From NCBI GenBank assembly GCA_029204225.1, contig MU832195.1, forward strand, positions 18,599 through 82,598: a stretch of 64,000 nt of DNA, written 5' to 3'. The stretch comes from Diphasiastrum complanatum. Taxonomy: Eukaryota > Streptophyta > Lycopodiopsida > Lycopodiales > Lycopodiaceae. Position numbers and translations under genes: made by a program. Below are positions 39,010-50,011 of the stretch, piece after piece. Numbering within the stretch: position 1 is the stretch's first letter; each line of letters opens with the position of its first letter. The notes below the pieces were generated by a model. That model ran no database searches and was not told where the DNA came from. It worked only from the letters and a program-made list of their open reading frames with translations.

Positions 39010-41217
39010 CTAGGTTATCATTTTCAGTGGCAATGGCACTGTTTCATTACCGTATATGGAGAAACTCGAAGGGTTGGCATTGACAGCAGATTCCCTGGTC
39101 TCAGACTTTTGGCTGGTTTTATTTGTTATAGTTTCGGTCAAGCCTTGTGCAGATGTCAAGATTTGCGCAATTTCCTTCATACTGGGTCTAAGCTCAGCTT
39201 CGTTTTGCAGGCATTTCAGTATTAGATCAGCTACTACATTTACAGCTTTTACAGGAAAGCGATCTTTTAGTTGTGGATCTAGGCCACGAATAAGCTTGCA
39301 TGAATCATTGTCAAGAAATTCTTGCAAACGTGCAGGATCCATTTGTTCTTCCCGAAATATTTCTTGTACATCTTTTCGTCCTGCTAGCAGCTCCAGTAAC
39401 ACCACACCAAAATTCCAAACATTGCTTTTAGCTACTATACGCCCAGTCTCAGCTGTCTCGGGAGCACCGTACTTATCAAACTGCACAGGTTCGGAGCGTA
39501 TGTTAGCGTTTAATGTGATTTATTTTTGAATAACTCATGAAAGTTTTAAGCTCTTTCTATCCGATGAACTTCTGAGTATCTGAACACTAGTTTAACGTTT
39601 GGAATATCCTTTTCGGATGAGAGTTCAGTTACCAGACTTCTGTTATATGCCATTGCCTCAACGAAGCCATATCCCATGACTTTGGCATTGTACGTTTCAT
39701 CAACTTGTATGTGAAAGAGTTTAAAATCCTTGTGTAGTATCTGAAAATAAAACAGGTAACACCAGCATATAACGAGGAAGAGTCTGCCAAGCAATTGATC
39801 AGGTGACTATGCATAACACGTGAAATCTAGCAGACCAATGGACAATTCTAACTCTGAATTGCCAGTTTGCTACCAAAGTGGAAGAACTTCAAACCTGTCC
39901 AGAAACATCTTCGTGCAGTGAAGCCAAACCTTGAGCAGCATCGACGGCAACTTTTATCCTCGTTGGCCAATCTAAAGTTTGTCCATCAAGTTGCTTTATT
40001 CTCAATAATTTGTCAAGACTTCCATACGGAAGCTGCTCATACACAAGTAGTAGGTCATTTCTTTTCATTCTCTCCTTGCTTTGCTTATTGTTATCCTCCA
40101 AGCAGAAGCCGACTAGCTTGCACACATTTGGATGTTTTAATTGAGAAAGTCTATTAATTTCAGCCATACATGCAGGCTCCTGATCCTGTGATCATAATGT
40201 ATGCTATAAAAGGGAGGCAATGTTTTTGCTGCTAAGACATGCTATATAGAGCACCCTTAGACTGTCTCTGATAGAAATCTAAACTGTTCAAGAAAATCCA
40301 TAAAGTAGCGAAGCCAACAACGAGAAGGACAATGACAGAACTATAAGAGAATGTTGGCGAGTTACCTGAAGCATAGATTTGGTAGAACGGATGACACAAA
40401 CTGCTTTTGTTTCTCCCTTTGCCTTGGCATACAGTCGGGCTTTATAAGCGCTTCCCGCTCCCGAATGTCCGATATAGCTTTCGCTAGAAAAGTTCTGGCA
40501 TGCTCTTGCGATCTCCTCGAACAAAAATGGAACTGCAGATGCTTGGATGTCCACTACTTTGTGAGGCGTTGATCGAAGCTTGTGATGCAAGGAAGAGATT
40601 AAGGAATGGCCTGATGCTTTTTCTAGTTGTGAAGAAGTTGAGCAAGGAGATGAATCGAAATTTTGAGTCGAAGAAATATTTCTAAGTTCGTATATGGGAG
40701 ACCCTGTAGATTCATCGCATGGTACTGGAAGTGGCAACGGGTGCGCAATGGCCTGTGATGGGGGAAGAGGAAGTGGTAGCCCACCAAAAGATCTCAAGGT
40801 GACAGGACTTTCAGACCAGCGATCTGTTACTGAATGGATCCAAGGAGATGCACCTTGCTGATTCGCACTGTTGCGAGTCAAGAAGCTTAAATTCCTACAG
40901 GGCGAGGTGGACGGATTACTGCTTGAGGCAAGATCCGCTTGCTGATCTAACCCCGGCATTCTAGCTGTAGAAGGTGCATAAAAATTACGTAGGTCTTTGT
41001 TGAAGTTTTGATAGTTTGGCGATGGAGACCTGAGAGTGTTTGCCAAGCTTGGAGGTGCTGAGACGGTGCGAGCATACCTTTCTTCCTCTATTTCCAAAGG
41101 TTTCGGCAGAACGGCTGGCTTGTTGTCATACAAACTCAGCGGATTAGAGACCATTGTCTGATTACGAACCAGCACCTTTTTCCGGCCTCTCACAGCCGTT
41201 ACTGGGAAGCACCCCAT
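39010..41217 (-). CDS. Receptor-like cytoplasmic kinase family protein, probable pseudokinase
   Basis: Four exons on the minus strand: 41217-40366, 40179-39895, 39740-39597 and 39480-39010, all phase 0, giving 583 residues. The start is placed at MGCFPV (a myristoylation/palmitoylation-type N-terminus) rather than 11 codons upstream. Residues 1-230 are a low-complexity Ser/Pro-rich tail (PLPLPPSQ). The kinase-like part starts at FLFEEIARACQNFSSESYIG. Key residues are changed: the ATP lysine position reads VCVIRS (R for K); the catalytic loop is HKDFKLFHIQ, with Asp kept but the metal-binding Asn replaced by His; DFG is MGYG, with Asp lost. Later motifs (YGAPE, SNVWNFGVVLLELLAGRKD, RPSMKEI) are normal. 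This pattern fits plasma-membrane RLCKs that act as scaffolds in signalling. The second exon's acceptor could instead lie 6 nt upstream, adding Asp-Gln. Intact. Confidence 0.88.
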
Positions 41218-42858
41218 AGCAGTGATTACTGCTTCAGCACTTATCGTCAATAGTCTGAATTCATATATACTTGGAAACAGTTCGTTACTCTCGCATTAGT
41301 CTTCTGAAAGTGAATCTCCATATGAATTACGATGATACCATCATCCAGCTGACAAACGGTACCTTGACAACCCAATGTAAATAAGTGGAAACAAAAATCT
41401 GTAATCGTAAGCAACGCGTCTCAATTACGATCACGTAGTGATAGGTACTCTGGCAGTTGGCAGCTTCAACTTCAACAGCTACATAGGCATTCAAAAGCAG
41501 TAAGGGTCTCGGCAATTGGCAGGCTTGAACTTCAACAGCTTATACATAAGGATCTGTGGTAAACTGTCATCTGTAAGTTTAGATTGGTGATATTGGATCA
41601 TCTCAGCTGGCGATGATCACTCGCAGAATGATCATTGCTAAACACTACCTAGAATCATTGTTTCAAGATGTCAAAACAGATCAATTGTCTTCGCCTACGC
41701 GCTACAGCTGGTAGCGGGATTAAGGCATGAACTTCATAGGTACGAACCATGGAGAAAACAAACCCACAGCAGAAACCAAATCCAAAACCGACCGATGTCT
41801 CCAGCTGTCAATTGAGGGCAGTTGCCACCACCGATGCTTAGCACAGATTCAAACCAAATAACGGCATATTTCAGCCTTGATACATCACCAACTTCTGATG
41901 AAGAATTCAAAAGTGTCTTAAAAGATTCACTGCAATAGCAACGGCACTTTACCTCCAATAAATAAAATAGCTATGGAAAGGGGAACTGCTAGTGCCAATC
42001 AGGCATTCAAAAGCAATCTTTGATCTCAATATGAGATAGGAAATCCAAATTTAACTTATCAAAAGCTGCAATATTTGAGCTTATATGAAGCCGGAGCACA
42101 GACTACTACATTGGATAAGCAATGGATAATGTCAATAAAGAACCTAATCCAACTCATCAAAAACAATTACTTATCCAAAGCAATTAATCAAAAGCAATCT
42201 CTGAGCTCAATATGAAGCTGGACAACCGCAGTCCACAGCACAGACCACCACACTGGACAAGCAATGGATCATGTGGATTTGAGATCGAAAACAACTTATC
42301 AAAAACAAATCAAATTTAGGAAAAAGGGTCTTTAGGCATGACTGATGATGAGCAAGAATCTGCAAGATATGGATCATACAGTTTGAGTGTGCAAGCGAAA
42401 CTGGCATGCATGCACCGACCTATGATGATGCAGTAGAGTGTAGGACGGCCACAAAATGAAGAGATTCGTGATTGACTGCACGAAAAAGGCATTGATTTGG
42501 TTGTAATTCGGAAGGAAAAACAGAAATGGTGGAGCTGGGCGAGTCAGGAATGCAAGCTGTGACTGTGTACGAAGGTTCAAAACCCATAAAAAGCAGACGT
42601 CAGTAACTTAAAGAGGCGTCTCTGCGAACGTCAACGAACACACTCTCGAGCCTCGATTCTCGAAGAAATAATTACTCGCTACTTGGTAAGCACTGCTCAC
42701 GCCTTTTTGTTTTCTCTTGGAAGACCCCCCTTTATTTCATACCCTTCAAAGCATATTTTTTTGAAGGGTAGAGTTGCCCTTCAATCTACAGCAGTGCCCC
42801 CCTTCATTTCATGCTCTTTCCAAACTTTTTGGTTTTCTTGCACCCACCCTTTGAGCTT
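41218..42858. other. Upstream region of the pseudokinase gene
   Basis: No other gene recognised. It should contain the 5' UTR and promoter of the minus-strand pseudokinase gene. Short similar lines (CAAAAGCAATCT, GCAATGGAT) recur near 42.0-42.3 kb, suggesting a small local duplication. 42.68-42.85 kb has a repeated TTTCAT/TTTGAAGGGTAGAG style block. Confidence 0.4.
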
Positions 42859-43128
42859 CTCCAACTTTCAAAGCATCCCAGTTGTAGGATCAGCCAATTC
42901 TCTTTCTAGGGTGAGCATATTTCACACCACCTAGGATGAGCATATTCTCCAACTTTCAAAGCATCCCACTTTTAGGATCAGCAAATTCTCTTTCTAGGAG
43001 GAGCATATTCCACACCACTGCCTAGGATGAGCATATTCTCCAACTTTAGAAGCAGCCTAGTTTTAGGATAATCTAATTCTCTTTCTAGGAGGATCATATT
43101 CCACACCACCAATTAGGATGAGCATATT
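42859..43128. repeat. Minisatellite, about 90-bp unit, three copies
   Basis: Units start at 42859, 42947 and 43038 with CTCCAACTTT, and include TAGGATCAGC, AATTCTCTTTCTAGG, GAGCATATTCCACACCAC and TAGGATGAGCATATT. Unit lengths are 88 and 91 bp; the third copy is more diverged. Confidence 0.88.
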
Positions 43129-43596
43129 CCACATCATCGCTATAGTCACTCACGGGATCCCAAAGATCTAAGGGTGCAAAAATATCATGCCATCTTGCAG
43201 ACATGTTCATATCACTAGTTGCACAATGACTAACTTGAAAATCATGGATTGACGGTGCATAATACGGCCATCTCCCATTTAAATTATGTTCATTGAATTG
43301 AAAAGTGCACTTGCAACTTTCTATATTTCAAATGCTCAATGAAAATTAGATAAAATTTAGTGCTTCTTATTTTGGAAGGTAGAGATAATCAAGACTTTGA
43401 TTTGGCTTCAAGTCAATGATGTTTGGAATATTGTGGAAAAAATTGCACAAACACCCTTTATAAAGTCACACAACGACACAAGATTTTATTTTTCTTTGAA
43501 CCACGAGAAATAGCATATAGACAAATCTGCAATTGTCTTGAGACATAATGAAAAAGGTGACAAATTTTTTGGATAAATAGTCATGGAGGAGGTGTA
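43129..43596. other. Intergenic stretch
   Basis: No gene or repeat recognised apart from a last partial echo of the minisatellite (TAGGATGAGCATATTCCACA near 43120). Confidence 0.4.
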
Positions 43597-43916
43597 TTCC
43601 TCATCTAGAATAAGGGTGCAGATAGAGCCTCACCCTCATACAACAATTCAAAATCATCGGAACAACCTATTTTTCAAAAACACAGAGGGTGCAAATAGGG
43701 CCCCACCCTCATCCAACGATCCACGTCTCCTCAAATATTTCATCATCCATCATGATTATGGATTGAGGATTCTACATTGTTGGATAAGAGTGGCTCTCTG
43801 CTACCCTCAATCTAGATAAGGAATACACTCGTCCAACATCATGATGTATGATGAAATATTTTAGTACAATTCATGGATCGTTGGGCCCTGCTTGTGCCCT
43901 CATTCCAATTGAGGAA
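43597..43916. mobile_element. Foldback / MITE-like element, 320 bp
   Basis: The left end TTCCTCATCTAGAATAAGGG and the right end (reverse complement TTCCTCAATTGGAATGAGGG) form imperfect terminal inverted repeats of 35 bp or more, flanked by TA on both sides (43595-43596, 43917-43918). Internally AAATATTTCATCATCCATCA faces its near-exact inverse around 43830-43860. A GGTGCA(A/G)ATAG(A/G)GCC block is present twice on the left arm. No coding capacity. Confidence 0.65.
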
Positions 43917-44000
43917 TAAGCTCTTTGAAAAGTCACGAGCCCTAAAAGCTAAAAGTCAAAGTTTAACAACCTTGAGCCCCAATTAATAAAGACTTTCAAA

Positions 44001-44228
44001 ATGGAACTTAGGGCTAGTTAGACTAGCCAACGGGTGGCCAAGGACATGCTAGTTTTTGTTGCATAGCAAGTGAGCATAGAGTTTACAAACATAAGTGTAG
44101 TTTTATGCTACAAAATGGAACTTAGGGCTAGTTAGACTATTGCCAAAGGGTGGCCGAAGACATGCTACTTTTTCTTGCATAGCAAGTGAGCATAGAGTTT
44201 ACACACATAGGTGTGTTTTTGGCTACAA
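44001..44228. repeat. 114-bp tandem duplication
   Basis: ATGGAACTTAGGGCTAGTTA starts copies at 44001 and 44115; both continue through GGGTGGCC, GACATGCTA, TTGCATAGCAAGTGAGCATA. No coding sense. Confidence 0.88.
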
Positions 44229-45164
44229 AACACTAGAGTCCTAGCAATCCAAATCAACTACATTGAAGCCAACTTGTAGATTTCCCAAAGAAAAAATTTG
44301 TCAAGTAATGCAATAAGTCATCATCTCTCTCTCGATCTAACATGGATAAAGCAGTTTGCAAAAGTTAAAAATCAGAGAATCTCAAGATCTCGTCAAAAAA
44401 CACTCTAAAAGAGCACTTTTTTCATGATTTTTGGAGATCTCCTGAGAGATAGCTTTTTAAACTTGGATAGTTACTAGATTTGACCTAGATGCATCCATGT
44501 AAATCTCTGCAAGAGTTACTGATGGAAAAAACATCATTTCTTAGTATATGCAAGGGTTCAAAAAAACAGAATCTTCATAACCTTCGTAGAGCATCAAGAT
44601 CATCAAACCAACCTTTGCAAGGGACATAAATGGAATCATAGCAGTGAAATTAGCTTGTCTACATGGTCTAATCTTGAAAATCCAACCATAGGAGCAAGCT
44701 GTGCGAGCATTCACTCCCTGCAAGGATTGGACCCTCGCAGACTGTCTGAACCCTCGTAGAACCTTCGCAGGGCAGTCAAATCATCTTCTGAACTCTCGCA
44801 GACTTCTCTGAGGTCTTAGAATATTGTGAAGAAGGTCCCTGCCAGAATTTGGGTGGAACTGAGAGAAGGAAAGTGGATTTCACCTAATACGCATCTAAAT
44901 TCCGCTATGTAAGGGCTGAATTCGAGTCATTTGTCACCTTTCCTAGCGAAGCTCTGCTCAAATTTTGACCAAATTTTCCAAGTTTTTCGAATGCGACCAA
45001 ACTTCATACAAGCCATCATCTGCATACTCTGAACCCAGATCTGCGCTCTGAACTAATGTTACTACCATCCAACTCTTGTTATCCACTAATTTTCTCGTTT
45101 CCATCACTTTTTATTTTTTCCATCATTTTTTCTACTTTTTCGCACTTTAACTATCACTGCTAAC
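44229..45164. other. Unassigned sequence before the gypsy element
   Basis: Probably includes the LTR and leader of the gypsy element that follows, but I could not define LTR borders or a PBS. 44.69-44.82 kb has recurring CTCGCAGA/CTTCGCAG words. Confidence 0.35.
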
Positions 45165-46681
45165 ATGGTCTCCTCATCTTTTGACGACTCTGGCACCAAG
45201 CAGGTTATCCAAAGAGAAATATCATCAGCCACCCAGATTTGGCCCTTGTCTTCTGAAGCCCTGATTAAACCATGGCTCCAGATTGTGGGCTCACTTCTTG
45301 AAACAATGGACTTTTACCCGGCGCTTTTCAGCTCTGACATTAACATGGGCCTCGCCCTTCACGCCTACGCCACCTGGGATGCGCCAAAGTCGCGTTTTCA
45401 CTTCTTGTACCAGGGTACCACATACAAGGTCACTGTCGGCATTATGTTCGGTAACCACCAGCCCATCTCTCATTGTCAAGCAAAAGCCCTAATAAAACCT
45501 TTCGTCGTCCAGACTGCACTAGAAATTCCGATCCAAACTAACAATGGGTATTGATAGAGGCTATCACGGAACCAGTCATTCAGATGGCTGCACATCTGTT
45601 GAACAGCTTTCTGATTGTTTCAACATTTCGCAAGGACAGAATCTAGTCCATGCCGCTGAGTCAGATTGTGGAGTCCTTCTTGGGATTCCCTGGCCCCACA
45701 GTTGTGCCATACGACTGGCATGCCTTCCTCATCCACGAACTAACAATCTCCATCAAACCCAACACACGTGAGCGTATCGCAGTAGGCCCCCTGCTGTGTA
45801 AATTTGCTTGTGCACTTCTCGAGACAAAAGTGCGCGGTTTCTGCCGTTCCAGCCTTCTATCATCCATCGTGCCACTTACTAACCTCTATCCTCCATCTAC
45901 AACATCCACATCTAGCCAACCTGCAGTTACTGACATGATGGCCAACAAAAGAATGTGTGGCATTGCACCTTCCTCCTCATATCCACCTACCACCAGAAAT
46001 CGCACCACCACTACCACACCAATAACAGCTCCAACATCTACCAACGCCACTATCTCTTCTGTACATCCCCCTCCTCCTGTTTCTGTTGTCGCTCCTCTTC
46101 CTTCTGTTCCACCCACAACTGCTACTTCTGTTTCCATACCCATCTCCTCCGTCACTACTGTTCCATCTTCCACCACCCCTTTCATTACTATCACATCCGC
46201 CATTACTCCTGTTCCCACCGCTCTCCCTCTCCAGTTCAATCATGTTGATTCCCAATTGTCTCCAGACACTCTGGCGTGGATGCAGGTCATCAACTTTTCA
46301 CCGCCACGCCAGACCACTTCCACCCCATCTTCGCCTTCCATACTCCACACCACCCTCCAGTTCTCCTCTGTTCCACCCATTCTCTCGTTTGGACAAATTG
46401 TCTCCATCCATGTTTCCACTTCTGTTTCTCCCACACCTCCTATTTCTCCACCAAAGGTTGTCAAGGGCAACCAACCGTTGCCTGATGACGCATTTGTACA
46501 AACAATTTTTATTCCATCACTGGATTGGATAGATCTCACCACCCCAGATGACAAAAGGTCATCAGAGAACCTCATCGAAGACAATGACAACGGCACTGTA
46601 GAGGTCGTCGGGGCCATTACCACACAAGCCCCTGCAAGTGCCAATGTATCGGCTTCTCCAACGGACTTAATAACGGCATAA
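45165..46681 (+). pseudogene. Gypsy gag-region ORFs
   Basis: The first frame (45165-45554, from MVSSSFDDSGTKQVIQREIS) and a second (45650-46681) are one ancestral ORF broken by a frameshift and a stop between about 45540 and 45650. The middle part has YDWHAFLIHELTISI and LLCKFACALLETKVRGF. A long Pro/Thr/Ser-rich linker follows (46.0-46.5 kb). I assign it to gag by position only; the capsid-like part is not one I can name. Confidence 0.6.
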
Positions 46682-47126
46682 CAAGCCTTGGGAACATTCA
46701 TCCGGGACGTGGTAGCAACCAGGACATCATTGGATAGCCGAGTACTCCACTTGGCAACGAATAACACCCAACTGTGAGCAGAAATCACAAAACTGTAGCA
46801 AGAGCTCATGATTGCTCAACATCACGAACAAGACGGGCACCGGGAGATCGCAAAGCTACAGCAAAAAGAGGATGGCCTCAATTAGTATATCCAGAGCCTC
46901 TCCAAAGCGCATACAGATGCCTCCACAAAGGTGCGGGAGCTTCAGTCTATAACGTCCCAACCGCTTGCCCCCCTCTAGGCGCAACTCCAGATCTATGAAG
47001 CAGAAAATATGCGCCTGGGGGCGGAGGTGCAAGCCCTACAAAGCGAAAAACTCGCCTAGTTAGCTCAACTCGCACCTGACACAAGGACACTCTCTCAAGT
47101 AGAGAAGGACAAAGCCAAAGAAGGTG
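46682..47126 (+). pseudogene. Coiled-coil tail of gypsy gag with stops
   Basis: The frame continuing past 46681 reads RTSLDSRVLHLATNNTQL, HHEQDGHREIAKLQQKEDG, VRELQSITSQPLAPL and AENMRLGAEVQALQSEKLA with regular hydrophobic spacing, a coiled coil of about 130 residues interrupted by four or more stops. Confidence 0.6.
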
Positions 47127-48122
47127 GTGAGGATCAATCCTCACAAGCTGCAACATCTAGTGGCAAGAAGAAGCTGTCAAAAATCAAGTGTTTTTTCTGT
47201 GGCAAGAAAGGACACTATGCATCAAATTGTTTCAAGAAGAAGAACCAATCTAAGTAAGCTAACCTTACTAATGAGGATGAGTGTGAGGGTGTTGAGAGTG
47301 AAAGAGAGGATTCATTAATGATGTCTACTTTTTCATCTTTTCCTTTTAAGAATGAAGAAGTTTGGTGGATAGATAGTGGGGCTAGTTCCCATATGTCTAG
47401 TTCTAGAAACTCTTTCACTAGTCTCATGCCATATCTAGGTGCAAAAAAATCAATCTATACTGCTAATGATGTAGAGTGTAGCATTGAAGGAATAGGTAGT
47501 ATTCCACTGCATGCATCAACATCAAAATCTTTTTGCTTACATGATGTACTTTATGTACCTAGATTGACCAAGAATCTCATTAGTGTAGCGCAGTTGTTTG
47601 ATAGTGGATTGGATGTCAAGTTTCAAGTTGACAAGTGTATAATCTCAAGAGAAAATGAAGTTAATGCTAGAGGATCTAGAATTGGAAAGTTGTACAAACT
47701 AGATTCTAGGGAGAGTGCTAACATTTCAGATATTGCTTATGAGACCAAGGTTCTTCAGGAGGATTTGTGGCATAAGAAATTGGGACATCCCAATTTCAAA
47801 GCCATGCAATCAATGGTCAAGGAAGGAAAAGTTGTTGGACTACCAAAGACACTATCAAAGGAGCTTATACCTTGTGAAGCTTGTGTTGTGTTAAAATCAC
47901 ACAGAAGGCCTTTTCCTAGATCAAGCATCAAAACAAAGCAACCATTTGAACTTGTGCACTCTGATGTTCATTTCTCATCAACTAAGAGCAAAGGAGGAGC
48001 AAGTTGCTTTGTTTCCTTTGTAGATGATTATACAAGATATTCTTGGATCTATATGCTATCTTCTAAAGCCATGGTTTATGATGTTTTTCTTACATTCAAA
48101 GCTTATGTAGAAAAGCAAGTTG
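47127..48122 (+). pseudogene. Copia gag-protease-integrase block inside the gypsy element
   Basis: From KIKCFFCGKKGHYASNC (copia zinc knuckle), through VWWIDSGASSHMSSS (protease), LWHKKLGHPNFKAM and CEACVVLKSHRR (pre-integrase), to HSDVHFSSTKSKGG and FVDDYTRYSWIYML (integrase core start). It ends after AYVEKQV and the gypsy frame resumes (SRHEPQPQL). There is one stop near 47256; 47318-48136 is open. No LTR, PBS or target duplication borders it, so it is not a simple insertion. Confidence 0.85.
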
Positions 48123-48775
48123 CCCAGACAATCTAGACATGAACCTCAACCACAACTGGCACTCTTAGGTCCACCTCCACGAGGACAACTTGATCTAGGA
48201 GCACAAAAACATAGACACCCTCGAGAATCTGCACAAACACATCTTGTGGATAACTCCTATGATCACACCTACAATCCTGACACAACACTCCCATCTGCTA
48301 GTTCTCAACCATATCAAAGCAACAACTCATGATCGTGCAAACGGGATGAGTATTCCACGGACCCAGAAAATCCAGCACAACTAGCCATCCAAGATGATTA
48401 TGCTATTTCCACAAGACCCATGAGCAACCGATGTTTTATTTGTGGCGAAACTGGCCACTTCATGGTCGACTACAAGGTAAAAACCAATACCATGCGGAGT
48501 GTCCAAACTGTGTTCGCAAACATAGTTTCAAAGACTATCCTAAACAACCTAACAGGATCCTTCCAACACGTCATATATCATCATATGCTGTTAGAGTTCT
48601 TACTAGAGCCCAGCGCCAAACCCAACAACAACGGCACAACCTCGAGAAACCAGCTGATCATACGAGAAGCTCCTTGACAGCTTCCACTTTACCAAGAGAT
48701 TACTCAGACCCACGTGTGGACCAAAGCAATACAAAGAATTTCAAGATGAGTTTTTGCAGGAAGAATAGACAATGA
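48123..48775 (+). pseudogene. Gypsy gag C-terminus with zinc knuckle
   Basis: RCFICGETGHFMVDYKGKNQ gives a CCHC knuckle with Tyr in place of the last Cys, at about 48425-48470, followed by HAECPNCVRKHSFKDYPKQP, a second Cys-rich part. Frames shift near 48470 and a stop lies at 48330. Confidence 0.7.
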
Positions 48776-48989
48776 ATGGTCCATTATCTGCTTCCATCCT
48801 TGAACAAGAGCAACCCCTACAGGAACTCGAAGTATTCTATGAACTCCTGCAGGCTCAAATCACCATGCCCTTCCATAGCGCAATAAAATCTTTCACCGGT
48901 CTCCAAAGTTATATCCATCGCAGTTTTTAGCTGCCTACTATCCCAGATGAACAGCGAAATCTAGATGAGATCCTAGAGATTCCTCAGAT

Positions 48990-49646
48990 TCCCATGAATC
49001 TGATGAACATCGGTATTGCTAAGGGGACTAGCATCACCTTACCTATGACCTATAAAGATTATCCAGCAGTATCCGCTATCCTTGATAGTGGATCATGATG
49101 GCTTTGTCACTCGCAAAGTCATGGGGATTCCATACCTTAGATCAGCCACGTTACAAACTTCGTATGGCCGATCAACGAGTCACTGACCCTGCAGGTCACT
49201 TATCAAATATACCAGTATGTGTTGTAGGTGTCAAATTTACCATTGATTGCATCATTCTTGATTTACTAGATGATGCAAATACATATAAACTCCTTCTTGG
49301 AACTCCTTGGCTACAGATGGCAGGCGTTGTCCAAGATTGGAAGTGTAACAAAATCACCTTTGGCAATACCGACAAACGAGTCACTAAAGTTTATGATGAT
49401 TGGCCATCACCAACTTATTACGAATCCGATAGTGTCCCGATCCAACCGAAAGGCCACTATATGAGATCAACAAACATAATAAATTGGGGTCAAGCACTGG
49501 CCACTGTGGACTATGCTGATTTCAACAGATGTCGTATTGAAACCACTGCAGAAGAAGTGTATCTTCTCCCAACTTCTATAGACATCCACCATTCTCCTTA
49601 TGATGATAGACCCTATTCCTCTAGCTTGGTGCCCAGGAGAACCTAG
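48990..49646 (+). pseudogene. Gypsy aspartic protease region
   Basis: AVSAILDSGS at about 49070-49098 is the catalytic DSG motif, followed at once by a TGA and a frame change. The 183-codon ORF from 49095 continues (RYKLRMADQRVTDPAGHLSN, VVGVKFTIDCIILDLLDD, YKLLLGTPWLQMAGVVQDW), which is the C-terminal half of a pepsin-like retroviral protease. The linker to RT follows. Confidence 0.8.
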
Positions 49647-50011
49647 CATCCCTACCGCCCATGTTTCGGAAGAAGGTATGCTTTCCATGAATGATGTTGA
49701 CATGATGGATGAACATGTACTCCTTTATCTAGATAACAAACATTATCCGCCAAAATCAATTCCACAAGAGATCAAGTCCCCAGGGCCTTTGGCTCATGTG
49801 CAATTGATCTCCAAAGTATCCAACACACAAACGTATAGGCCCAAACCCAAAGTATACACATGGGACATGTATCCAGACGAAATATGGAATACAATAGATG
49901 AAGACCTAATTTGAGAGGCAACCACACCGCCTCCTCAACAAACTAGAAAACCTCGATTTTTTTCAAAAAAATCCCATACTTGACACAAAATTAACTGAGC
50001 GACCAAAATAG

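Noticed and set aside
45886-46809. Minus-strand ORFs rich in Gly/Val/Arg
   Set aside because: Antisense shadows of the Pro/Thr-rich gag linker on the plus strand.
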